This document shows positions 6,409 to 15,600 of a stretch of DNA of 61,446 bases, one piece after another. The position numbers and the translations under genes are program-made. How positions within the stretch are numbered: the first letter of the stretch is position 1; each line of letters begins with the position of its first letter. Under the pieces are notes generated by a model. It worked only from the letters and a program-made list of their open reading frames with translations, did not search any database and was not told where the DNA came from. Source of the DNA: JANPJV01 sp031425695 (GTDB lineage Bacteria > Pseudomonadota > Gammaproteobacteria > Xanthomonadales > SZUA-5). Where the stretch lies: the NCBI GenBank assembly GCA_031425695.1, contig JANPJV010000214.1, forward strand, positions 1-61,446. The letters are read 5' to 3'.

Positions 6409-8805
6409 ATGTCCCAAGCCATCAGCCCCGCCCTGCGCTCCTTGTTGGAACTGGCGACCGCATTGGTTCGCGATTCCCGCGCGCTGGCCACCGTGCAGTG
6501 GGAGGCCGGACTTGCGCAGCGCACCCAGGAAGCCTTCGAGCGTCTCGCCGACCATGCGGCGAACCTGGATCTGGAACCGATCCGCATGGCCGCGCTGGAT
6601 CTGTACGTCTATCTCGCCGCCTTTGAAGGCGATTCGCCGCCGCTGGCATTGCAGCTGGCCGAGATCGAACGCCTGGCCAAGGTACTGGACGATAGCCTGA
6701 CGCCGCACCGGCCACAGGTGGTCACCAAGTCACGCCGAGTCACCGCGCCGGGTCTGCCCGATGCGCCGGAGTCGAACCGGCTGGTGGCGATGCTCGGGAC
6801 GGCGGAGCCGCCGGCACAACTGGTGCACGCCTTTGCCGAGCGCGGTATCGGCATGATCCACATCCCGGACCTGGGTGCGCTGCCAGAGGCGATGAAGCCG
6901 GTATTGCCGGTGGCCATCATCGCCGGGTCGGAGCAGATCGCCGATCTGTGCGAGAGCCTGGACGCGCTGGCACGGCGACTGCCCGCCAGCGCCAACATGG
7001 TGGTGGTCGGCGTCGGCAACGGCAATCCGGAAGACCGATTGCAGGCGCTGATCGGTGGTTGCGAGGTGTTCGTCGATCGCATCGAAGACCCGGCCCTGGT
7101 CGCGCGCGTAGTCGAGCTCGCGCAGGAGCCGGACTCGCAGTTTCGGGTGCTGCTGGTCGATGACGATGCCAGCACGCGCATGTATCTGCGCGCCGTGCTG
7201 CAGTTGGCCGGCATTCTGGTCAGCACCACCGGCGACCCCAATGAGGTCGAGAACGAGATCGCCCAGTTCAAGCCGGACCTGCTGCTCGTCGACCTCTACA
7301 TGCCCGACACCGACGGCATGACGCTGACCATGCGCCTGCGCGAGCGCGCCGAACTGCGCGTGCTGCCAATTGTGTTCCTGTCCGGCGAGTCTGGCGACCA
7401 GGTGCGCCGCCAGGCAATCCGCGCCGGCGGCGACGACTATCTGACCAAGCCGGTCAAGCCGCGCGCGCTGGTGGCAGCCGTGCGCACGCGCATCCAGCGG
7501 GCACGCAGCCTGCGCCGCCAGCTTTCCTCGACGGTGGTCGCGACCGCCGTGCGCAGCGGGCGACTGCGCCGCGGTGAATTCCTCGCGCGCATTGCCGAGT
7601 CGCTCACTCCCGAGCCGCGGCAATGGCGCGCCCTGCTCGCGATCAAGATCGACCAGGCCGACCAGCTGCGCGACAAGCTGGGGCAGGCCAGCGCCTACGA
7701 GCTCGAGCAGAGCGTCGACCTGCGCCTCGTCGACGCGCTCGCACCCGCCGATACCTTTGCGCTCTGGCAGGAGTTCGGCTTTGGCGTGCTCGCCGAGCGC
7801 AGCAGCCGCGAGGGCTTGCTGGAGCTCGCCGGGAAGCTCAACCGCGCGGTCGCCGAGCGCCAGTTCAAGGTCCAGGGCCAGGATATGAGGCTGACGATCA
7901 GCGTCGGCGTAGCGCTGCCACCGACCGGATTCGAGGCGCCGAGTGCGGACCGCTGGATCGCCTCGGCCTTTGCCGCCCAGGCCGTTGCCCACCGCCTCGG
8001 TGGCAATCGCCACGACGGCGTGCTCGAGGCCGAGCCCGGCATCATCCCGGCCGAGCGCGTGCTGTTGATCCGCGAGGCAGTCAAGCAGGCGGCCAGCAAC
8101 CTCAACCTCATGATCGACTTCCAGCCAATGCTGCAGTTGCATGGCGAGCACAGTGACCAGTACGCTCTTATCGCCAAGCTGCGCGATTTTCGCGCCCCGC
8201 TGGCCGGCGTACGCCGCGAGGAGTATCTCGAAGCCGCACGCTCGGCTGGTGCGCTCGCCGCCATCGATCGCATGAGCCTCTTCCGCGCCTTCGAAGCCCT
8301 CGAGGAGCAACGCTCGCGCGGCCGCGTCACCCGGGTTTCGGTGCCACTCGATCTCGCCTCCTTCGACCACACCCAGCTGGTCTGGATCGAGGCCGAGCTG
8401 CGCCGACGCGGCACCCAGGTGCCCGGGCTGGTGGTCGAGTTCGACGCCGCTACGCTGATCGAGCGCCCCGCGCTCAAGGGCATCCTGCGCCGCCTGATTT
8501 CGTTCGACCTCGGCATTGTCATCAGCGACCGCAGCGGCAGCCTGATGCGCGTCGCCCAGTACCAGGACATGGCCGCCACCATGCTGCGGATCCCGCACAG
8601 CGCGGTGGCGAGCCTGACCGCCGAAGCCGTCCAATCCATGCTCGGCCCCTGGCACGAGTCCGGCCGCAGCGTCCTCGTCGACTCGGTCGAAGACGTCGCC
8701 GCCGTCGCCCGCCTGTGGTCCTTCGGCATCGACTACCTCCAGGGCGACGCCCTCGCCGCCGCCAGCCCGCGGCTGGACTACGAGGCAACGGAGGCGGCGG
8801 CGTAG
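6409..8805 (+). CDS. Response regulator with degenerate GGDEF and EAL domains
   Basis: 798 aa from ATG 6409. Residues 1-100 are an alpha-helical Hpt-like region. A middle segment (about 130-240) looks like a decayed receiver. Residues about 245-365 are a canonical receiver: 'LLVDDDAST', phosphoacceptor in 'LLLVDLYMPDTDG', 'IVFLSGES', 'YLTKPVKP'. Next is a diguanylate-cyclase-like fold in which the GGDEF signature reads EFGFG. Last is an EAL-like domain whose EAL position reads ALI and whose metal-binding acidic residues are mostly lost. It is therefore more likely a phosphorylation-controlled scaffold or c-di-GMP receptor than an enzyme. No kinase gene is adjacent; two kinases lie 1-10 kb downstream. 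An upstream TTG at 6370 is less likely. Confidence 0.85.
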   Translation: MSQAISPALRSLLELATALVRDSRALATVQWEAGLAQRTQEAFERLADHAANLDLEPIRMAALDLYVYLAAFEGDSPPLALQLAEIERLAKVLDDSLTPHRPQVVTKSRRVTAPGLPDAPESNRLVAMLGTAEPPAQLVHAFAERGIGMIHIPDLGALPEAMKPVLPVAIIAGSEQIADLCESLDALARRLPASANMVVVGVGNGNPEDRLQALIGGCEVFVDRIEDPALVARVVELAQEPDSQFRVLLVDDDASTRMYLRAVLQLAGILVSTTGDPNEVENEIAQFKPDLLLVDLYMPDTDGMTLTMRLRERAELRVLPIVFLSGESGDQVRRQAIRAGGDDYLTKPVKPRALVAAVRTRIQRARSLRRQLSSTVVATAVRSGRLRRGEFLARIAESLTPEPRQWRALLAIKIDQADQLRDKLGQASAYELEQSVDLRLVDALAPADTFALWQEFGFGVLAERSSREGLLELAGKLNRAVAERQFKVQGQDMRLTISVGVALPPTGFEAPSADRWIASAFAAQAVAHRLGGNRHDGVLEAEPGIIPAERVLLIREAVKQAASNLNLMIDFQPMLQLHGEHSDQYALIAKLRDFRAPLAGVRREEYLEAARSAGALAAIDRMSLFRAFEALEEQRSRGRVTRVSVPLDLASFDHTQLVWIEAELRRRGTQVPGLVVEFDAATLIERPALKGILRRLISFDLGIVISDRSGSLMRVAQYQDMAATMLRIPHSAVASLTAEAVQSMLGPWHESGRSVLVDSVEDVAAVARLWSFGIDYLQGDALAAASPRLDYEATEAAA

Positions 8806-8855
8806 GGTTTTCCGATTTCGGTTTCGGTTTCGGTTTTCGGAAGATGCATCTGTTG

Positions 8856-8966
8856 CTCCCCTCTCCCATGCTCTTGGGGAGAGGGCTCGGGGGAGAGGGC
8901 GCTCTGGATCCGATTTAAGAGCCCTCTCCCTCAGCCCCTCTCCGAGAAGCATCGGAGAGGGGAGCA
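8856..8966. repeat. CCCTCTCC inverted-repeat unit
   Basis: Several inverted arms (CTCCCCTCTCCCATGCTC against GGAGAGGGGAG; GAGAGGGC against GCCCTCTCC) fold this 110-bp stretch into stable hairpins. No gene is present. It lies between convergent genes and could act as a bidirectional terminator. Confidence 0.6.
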
Positions 8967-8988
8967 AAACAAGTTCTGGCGCTTTACT

Positions 8989-9016
8989 GAACACCGAACA
9001 CCGAACACCGAACACC
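8989..9016. repeat. Four tandem copies of GAACACC
   Basis: The 7-mer GAACACC is repeated four times without error, ending just before the stop codon of the methyltransferase gene. Such a heptamer tract is liable to length change by slippage. Confidence 0.85.
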
Positions 9017-9019
9017 GCT

Positions 9020-9736
9020 TCACCGCCGCGCCAATCTCCCCACCGCCCCCAGCAACATCTTGACGTCATCTGCGCTGAGCTCGGCGCGGTGCAGGATCCT
9101 GCGGAGTTTTTCCAGGGCGAGGGCGGGGTTCTTGTTGTTGTACCAGCCGGCGTCGGCGAGGGCCGTGTCGAGCGTGGCGAGGAGGCGCTCGAAGCTCTCC
9201 GCTGGGGCGCGTTGCGGCAGGCTGGGGAGATGGGTGTTCCCGAGGCTGGCGAGGCGCAATTCATAGGCGACCAGTTGCACGGCGGCGGCGAGATTGAGTG
9301 AGCGACAAGCGGGGTCGCTCGGGATCTGTACCAGCGTGCTGCACAGCCCGAGGTCGTCGTTACTGAGGCCGGCTTCCTCGCCACCGAAGACGAATGCCAC
9401 TCCCGCCGAGCGCGCATGCGCCACGGCCATCGGTGCACATTCGCGCGGGGTGGTCGCCGGCAATGGAATCGCCCGCTGCCGCGCGCTCACGCCGTAGATC
9501 GCGTGGCAACCCTCGAGCGCGTTCGCCAGCTGCGCATGCACGGACGCCTCCGCCAGCACGTCGGCTGCAGACACCGCCATCTTCGACGCGTTGGCGTGCG
9601 GGAATTTCGCGGGCCGCACCAGCGCCAGGCGGGTCAGCCCCATGGTCTTCATCGCCCGCGCCGCCGAGCCGATGTTGCCGGGCTCGAGGGTGTCGACCAG
9701 GATGATGCGGATGTGGGTCAGTGGGTCTGCGGTCAT
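9020..9736 (-). CDS. trmJ: RNA 2'-O-methyltransferase of the TrmJ/SpoU family
   Basis: 238 aa from ATG 9736. The three SPOUT knot motifs are visible: 'LEPGNIGSAARAMKTMG' (motif 1), 'FVFGGEEAGLSNDDL' (motif 2) and 'SLNLAAAVQLVAYEL' (motif 3). These and the length match TrmJ, which methylates the ribose at position 32 of several tRNAs using SAM. The 'AGWYNNKNPALALEKLRRIL' C-terminal helical region is also typical. The sequence 5' of the chosen ATG is a simple-repeat unit, so longer starts are rejected. The gene is convergent with the response-regulator gene. Confidence 0.88.
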   Translation of the reverse strand: MTADPLTHIRIILVDTLEPGNIGSAARAMKTMGLTRLALVRPAKFPHANASKMAVSAADVLAEASVHAQLANALEGCHAIYGVSARQRAIPLPATTPRECAPMAVAHARSAGVAFVFGGEEAGLSNDDLGLCSTLVQIPSDPACRSLNLAAAVQLVAYELRLASLGNTHLPSLPQRAPAESFERLLATLDTALADAGWYNNKNPALALEKLRRILHRAELSADDVKMLLGAVGRLARR

Positions 9737-9770
9737 CGATGTGGATCGCTTGGCTGGATACACCTGTTTT

Positions 9771-9873
9771 TTGACGCAAAGGAACGCAAAGTTGAGCAAA
9801 GGACGCAAAAAGAGCCAATGCTCATCGCGCTGTTTTTGCGCCCCTTTGCCCCCTTTGCGTTCATTTGCGTCAA
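9771..9873. repeat. ACGCAAAG-rich inverted repeat upstream of trmJ
   Basis: About 41-bp arms built from ACGCAAAG words (9771-9811 and 9833-9873) face each other across a 21-bp centre. The arms match imperfectly. No gene fits here. Confidence 0.55.
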
Positions 9874-9914
9874 GGCTCTCAGGCATCAGGACGCGCGTGC
9901 AACCCCACCCCGCG

Positions 9915-12332
9915 TTACGTCATCTCATTCCCATCGCTCGACGGATGCCGCATCGGAAAGACGATGTCGATGCGCATGCCTTGTCCGGGTGCGGTGTCGA
10001 TCTCGATGCGACCGGAGAGCGCCTGGGTGACCAGGTTGTAGACGATGTGCATGCCGAGGCCGGTGCCGCCGGCGTTGCGCTTGGTGGTGAAGAAAGGCTC
10101 GAAGACCCGTTGCGCGACGGCTGGGGGCATCCCGCAGCCGTCGTCCTCGTAGTGCAGGCGCAGCATCGCGCCGTCGGCTACTGCGCGGATCTGGATGTGG
10201 CCGCTGCGGCCGTCGTCGAAGGCATGGTTGAGCGAGTTCATGAGCAGGTTGACGACGATCTGGTGCACCGCGTCCGGCCGGCTCACGATCGCGAGCGCCG
10301 GGTCGCAGTCGATGCGCACCTGGTGGCTGGTCTTGCGAAAAGCCGGAATCAGCGACTGCAGGGTGCGCTCGAGGTAGTCGCGTACGAGCACGCGCCGGAT
10401 GCCGCTGGTCGATTGGTCGACCGCGACCTGCTTGAAACTGGCAATCAGGTTGGCGGCGCGGAAGAGATTGTTTTCGGCCATCTCCGAGGCACTGTCGATC
10501 GGTGACAGGAGATCGTCGACGCGTGCCTTCGACAGCGTCGCCGACAGCGCCGTGCGCACCGGCGCGAGCTGGCCGCGGAGGAACGAGAGCGCGGTGACGC
10601 CGACGCCGAGCGGGGTGTTGACCTCGTGCGCGACGCCGGCGACGAGACGCCCGAGCGAAGCCATTTTCTCGGCCTCGATGAGGTCGCCCTGCGTGCGCCG
10701 CAGCTCGCCGATGGTCATGTTGAGCTGCGCGTTGGCGGACTCGAGGACTCGCTGCTGTTCCTCCAGCTGACGGGTGCGCGCCTGCACGCGGGCATCGAGC
10801 TCGTTGGTGAGCTCGATCAGCGCGGCCTCGACCTTCTTGATGCTGCTGATGTCACGCTGGGTGCCGGACAGGCGCAGCGCCTGCCCCTGCGCATCACGCG
10901 CCACGATCATGGCGCGGCCGAGCTTCCACTTCCACGCGCCACTGCGCGAGCGCAGCCGGTAGGTGGCCTCGAAGTGGTCAGTCCTGCCTTCCAGGTGTTC
11001 CACGATCGCGGCACGCAAAGCCGGAAAATCCTCGGGGTGCACGAATTCAGCGAGTTCATCGACCGATGGCAGCGATTGGCGCGCCGGCGCTTCGCGCTTC
11101 TCGCCCACGCCGATCGGCACCAGCTCGCCGGCCGCCATGTCCCACTCGAACAGCTCGTCCCCGGAGCCCCAGAGTGCGAGCCGATAACGCTCCTCGGCAT
11201 CCGCCAGCCGGTCGCGCTGGGCGCTTTGCTCGGTGACGTCGCGCATGGTGCCGATCGAGGCCGGCTCACCTTTGTAGATCACCGCGCCGGCACGCACGGC
11301 GAACAGGCGCGGCGTGCCGTCTTTCTTGAGCAGATGGACTTCGTAGTCCTGCACCTCCATCGAACCGCCTGCGCGCGCGTTGCGGCGGGCCAGCTGCGCC
11401 GGCAGGTCTTCCGGCGCGATGCGCTCGATGTAACTGGAGCCGATCAGTTCTTCGGCGGTGAAATCCATGGTCTCCGCCAGCGCATCGTTGCAAAAGGTCA
11501 TCCGGCCGTGCTGGATCAGGAAGACGCCGTCCCGGCAGTTCTCAATCAACGAGCGATACAAGCGCTCCGATTGCGCGAGTGCCGCCTGTGCCTGCACCAC
11601 GTTGCTGATGTCGATGAGCGTGCCCTCGACGAACAGCGCCTCGCCGCCGGCGTCGAGCACCACGCGCGCGTTCTCGCTGACCCATACACCGCTGCCGTCG
11701 TGCCGGCGCAGCAGTGAGCGCACGCGCGAGATGCGCCCGTGCTCGGCGAGCTGGGCCAGCACGGCGACGCCATGGGCACGGTCCATGTGCAGCTCGAGCG
11801 GATCGGAGCTCAGCTCCCCGACCAGGCTGGCGGGCGACTCGTAGCCGAGCATGCTGGCGAAGGCCGGGTTCACGTCGACCCAGCCGCGCGTGCCCGGCCA
11901 GCGCCGGTAGACGCCGATCTCGGTATCGGTGAACAGCGAGCGGAAGCTTTCGAGCTCGCGCTGATGCGCCTGCCGCGGATCGTCGTAGGCACGCACGTCC
12001 TGCAACAGCGCGAAAATGTAGCGCTCGCCCTCGTGCACCAGCAGCTCGCAGCTGGCCAGCCCGTCGAAATAGCGCCCGTCGCGCGTGCGTGCCGTCAGCG
12101 GCTCACGCACCGCCGAGCCGCGATGCATCAAGAGGTCGATCAGCGTCTGCCGCTCACGCGGGTCATGCCACAACCCGAGCTCCCGCGTCGTCCGCCCGAC
12201 CGCCTGGGCCCGGCTGATGCCGAACACCTGCTCGAAGGAATCACTGACATCCACCACGCGCTCGTCGCTGATCCGCGAGACCAGCACGATCGTCTGCGGC
12301 GCCGTGAACAACCGGGCAAGCTGCTCGATCAA
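9915..12332 (-). CDS. Multi-PAS sensor histidine kinase, soluble
   Basis: About 805 aa. Four PAS units occur in series, seen from 'DVSDSFEQVFGISRAQAVGRT', 'WVDVNPAFASMLGYESP', 'LIENCRDGVFLIQHGRM' and 'YRLALWGSGDELFEWDM'. A coiled coil (EEQQRVLESANAQL) leads to the HisKA box 'LVAGVAHEVNTPLG', whose His is the phosphorylation site. The ATPase N, G1 and G2 boxes read NLLMNSLNHAF, DDGCGMP and GGTGLGMHIVYNLV. No transmembrane segment is visible, so it senses a cytoplasmic signal. No response regulator is adjacent. The start is uncertain: TTG 12332 has a GAGG just upstream, TTG 12398 has none, and no early ATG exists. It is a close paralog of the next kinase. Confidence 0.85.
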   Translation of the reverse strand: MIEQLARLFTAPQTIVLVSRISDERVVDVSDSFEQVFGISRAQAVGRTTRELGLWHDPRERQTLIDLLMHRGSAVREPLTARTRDGRYFDGLASCELLVHEGERYIFALLQDVRAYDDPRQAHQRELESFRSLFTDTEIGVYRRWPGTRGWVDVNPAFASMLGYESPASLVGELSSDPLELHMDRAHGVAVLAQLAEHGRISRVRSLLRRHDGSGVWVSENARVVLDAGGEALFVEGTLIDISNVVQAQAALAQSERLYRSLIENCRDGVFLIQHGRMTFCNDALAETMDFTAEELIGSSYIERIAPEDLPAQLARRNARAGGSMEVQDYEVHLLKKDGTPRLFAVRAGAVIYKGEPASIGTMRDVTEQSAQRDRLADAEERYRLALWGSGDELFEWDMAAGELVPIGVGEKREAPARQSLPSVDELAEFVHPEDFPALRAAIVEHLEGRTDHFEATYRLRSRSGAWKWKLGRAMIVARDAQGQALRLSGTQRDISSIKKVEAALIELTNELDARVQARTRQLEEQQRVLESANAQLNMTIGELRRTQGDLIEAEKMASLGRLVAGVAHEVNTPLGVGVTALSFLRGQLAPVRTALSATLSKARVDDLLSPIDSASEMAENNLFRAANLIASFKQVAVDQSTSGIRRVLVRDYLERTLQSLIPAFRKTSHQVRIDCDPALAIVSRPDAVHQIVVNLLMNSLNHAFDDGRSGHIQIRAVADGAMLRLHYEDDGCGMPPAVAQRVFEPFFTTKRNAGGTGLGMHIVYNLVTQALSGRIEIDTAPGQGMRIDIVFPMRHPSSDGNEMT

Positions 12333-12411
12333 GCTCGCCTCGCTTCCGCCCGCTTCAACACACGCACAAAGCCTCCAGCGGCCAGACAAAAAAAGCAAAG
12401 ATCAGCTAAGC

Positions 12412-12615
12412 CATCCACAGATTACACAGATGAAAAAAGCGATGACGCAGATGAAAGCGAAGAAGCGAACGTAGGTCATGTTGCCCGCGCGAGCGGGCTA
12501 CTTGACGCCTTGGTAGTCACCGCCGTCAAGTCCCTCGCTCTCCCGAGTTCAGGAATGCATTCATCCTTGCTTTCATCTGCGCCATCGCTTTTTTCATCTG
12601 TGTCATCTGTGGATG
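12412..12615. repeat. Intergenic unit bounded by 47-bp inverted repeats
   Basis: Arms 12412-12458 and 12569-12615 are inverted copies matching at 45 of 47 positions, separated by 110 bp. The arms share the ATCCACAGAT(T)ACACAGAT theme with the unit at 1877-2165. The unit occupies the whole gap between the two kinase genes. No gene is present. Confidence 0.7.
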
Positions 12616-12638
12616 GCTTTCGCTTTTGCTCCCAGCGA

Positions 12639-15600
12639 TCACCCCGTCAGCGCCATGGCCGACCGCGCACGCGGGTCGCGTTGGGGGAAGAGAATATCGA
12701 TGCGGACGCCGTTGCCGGGGGCGGTGTCGACGCGGATGCGGCCGCCGAGGGCTTGGCTGACGAGGTTGTAGACGATGTGCATGCCGAGGCCGGTGCCGCC
12801 GCTGCCGCGCTTGGTGGTGAAGAAGGGCTCGAAGATGCGGCTCGCGACCGCGGGCTCCATGCCGGCACCGTCGTCGGCGTAGCGCAGGCGCAGCAGCTCG
12901 GCTTCGCGGGTGACGCTGATCGCCATGTGGCCGCTGACCCCTTCGGCAAAGGCGTGGGTGATCGAGTTCATGATCAGGTTCACGATGATCTGGTTCATCG
13001 CGTCCGGACGGCCGGTCATCTCGAGCTCGGGATCGCACTCGACGCTGACCTGATGATTGGCTTTCCTGAGCGCCGGGTGCAGCGACTGCAGCACGGTGTC
13101 GAGGTATTCGCGCAGACGGAAGCTGCGCAGGTCGCTGCTCGACTGGTCGACCGCGACCTGCTTGAAGCTCTTGATCACATTGACCGCGCGCAGCAGGTTC
13201 GCCTCGACCATCCCGCCGGCCGTGTCGATCGGGTCCATCAGCGCCTTGGCCTCATTCGCCGACAGGTGCCGCGCGAGCGCGCTCTTGACCACGGCGAGCT
13301 CGCTCTTGAGGAAAGACAGCGCGGTCACGCTGACGCCGAGCGGGGTGTTGGCTTCGTGCGCGACGCCGGCGACCAGGCGGCCGAGCGAAGCCATCTTTTC
13401 CGCTTCGATGAGACCGGTCTGCGTGCGCTGGAGCTCCTCGATGGCCTCGCTGAGCTCGCTGTTGGCGCCTTCGAGCTGCTGCTGGCGCACCTCGAGATCG
13501 GCAGTGCGCTCGCGCACGCGTGAATCCAGCGCTTCGTTGAGCCGGCGCAGCGCTTCCTCGGCATCCTTGATGCGCGAGATGTCCTGCTGGGTGCCGGTCA
13601 TGCGCAGCGGCGCACCGTCCGCCGCGCGCGTGGCGATGCGGCCGCGGCAAAGCCGCCAGACCCAGCGCCCGGAGCCATCGCGAATGCGATAGCTGGCCTC
13701 GAAATCATCGCTGCGCCCGGCAAAGTGCTCGACCAGGCGCGCATGGACTTCGGGATAGTCGTCGCGGTGCACCATCATCGAAAAATCATCGAACGAATTC
13801 ATCACGTGATCGGCCGCGACCCCGTGCTCGCCACCGATGCGGAGCATGCGGCGCCCCGGAATATCCCAGTCGAGCAGCTCGTCGCCGCTGCCGCGCAGGG
13901 CCAGCTTGAGACGCTCCTCGCTCGCGGCGAGCGCCTCCTGGGCGAGCTGCTTCTGGCGCGCGCGCAAACGCCGCTGGCGCAGGGCATACGCGATGGTGAG
14001 GCCGATCGCGAGCGCGTACAGCGCATAGGCGAGCGGACTCCGCCAGGGCGCCGGCAGGATGCGCACGCGCACCTGCGCAGTCTCCGGCAGCCACTGGCCG
14101 TCGGCATCGGTGGTGCGCGCCTCGAACACATAATTCCCGGCCGGCACATTGGTGAAGGTGGCGCTGCGCTGGCGGCCCAGGGTCTCGATCCAGCGATCGT
14201 CGAGCCCGCTCAAGCGATACGAGAACAGGTGCCGGCTCGGGTCGGTGGCCTTGAGCGCGGCGAACGTGAATCCGAACACCGATTGCCGATGGGTGAGCTC
14301 GATCCTCTCGGCGTATTCGATCGGCTCGCGCAGCGCTGATTCGGTATCGAAGGCGGCAATCTTCACGCTGCGATTGAACAGCGAAAAATCGGTGAGCACG
14401 GGGCTCGCGGCCTCGACCCGCGCATCCCCGAGCGCTGGTGTCACCACGACCACGCCCGCGACACCACCGAAGTAGACGCGCCCCGAGGCGCCGACGTGCC
14501 AGGCGCCGCCATTGAACTCGGCATTGCCGATCAAGGGCTGCATCGCAAACTGGCGCGAGCTCGCATGCGGTGGATCGAAGCGCACCAGCCCGCCGTTGGT
14601 GCTCAGCCAGAGCCGTCCGGCACGGTCTTCGCCGATGCCATAGACCAAGTTGATCGGCACGTCGCGCTGGCGCTCGAAACGATCGCTGGCGGCGTCGTAG
14701 CGATCGAGACCGGCGCTGGTGCCGATCCAGATGTCGCCCCGGATATCCTGCTGCAGCGCCAGCACGCGATCGCTGCCGATGCTCTGGGCATCGCGCGGGT
14801 CATAGCGGTAGCGACGGATGGCGCCGGTGCGTGGATTGAGGCGGTTGAGGCCGCCGCCGTGGGTGCCGATCCAGAGCATCCCGTCGCGGCTGGCGAGCAG
14901 GCTGTAGACGCGGTCGTCGCTCAATGAATCGGGCTTGCCCGGATCGTTGCGGTAATGCGCGAAACGGTCGCGGTGCGGCAGGTAGCGATCGAGGCCGCCG
15001 CCATAGGTGCCCACCCACAGCGTGCCGTCGCGGTCCAGCAGCATGCAGCGTACGAAGTCGTGCGCCAGGCTGGCGCCGTCGGCAGGGTCGTGCAGGTAGT
15101 GTTTGAAGCGCGAGCTGATGCGGTCGTAGACGGAGAGGCCGCGGCGGGTGCCGACCCAGATGCGCCGCGAGCGATCCTCGACCAGCGCGCGCACATCGTT
15201 GTCACTCGGGCCGCGATCGCTGCCGGCCGCCGCGCGATAGGAGCGAAAGCGCCCGGTCGTCGCCGATTGCACCTGCACGCCGCCATCGATGGTGCCCACC
15301 CAGACAGCCCCTGCAGCGTCCTCGAGCACGCTCCACGCACCACCGGCGGAGAGGCCATCGGCCTGGTCGGGATCGTGCTGCAGCAGGGTGAATTGCGGAT
15401 CCGTAGGCATGTTGCGGGCGAGGCCGCCGCTGCCGGTGCCGACCCAGAGCGTGCCCAGCGAATCCTGGAAGGTGCCGTAGACATCGTCGTAGGGAATCGA
15501 CATCGGATCGCCGCGATCATGGCGGTGGTGCACGAACTCCCCGGTGTCTGCGCGAAAGCGGTCGAGCCCGCCGGTGGTACTGATCCAAATGCGCCCGTCC

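Noticed and set aside
6730..9438. A 902-codon frame on the minus strand over the response regulator and trmJ
   Set aside because: It is antisense to a gene with clear domains, has arginine/glutamine-rich composition typical of GC-rich shadows, and no motif.
11739..13523. A 594-codon rightward frame across both kinases
   Set aside because: It runs through two real kinase genes and an intergenic repeat unit; composition is a shadow.
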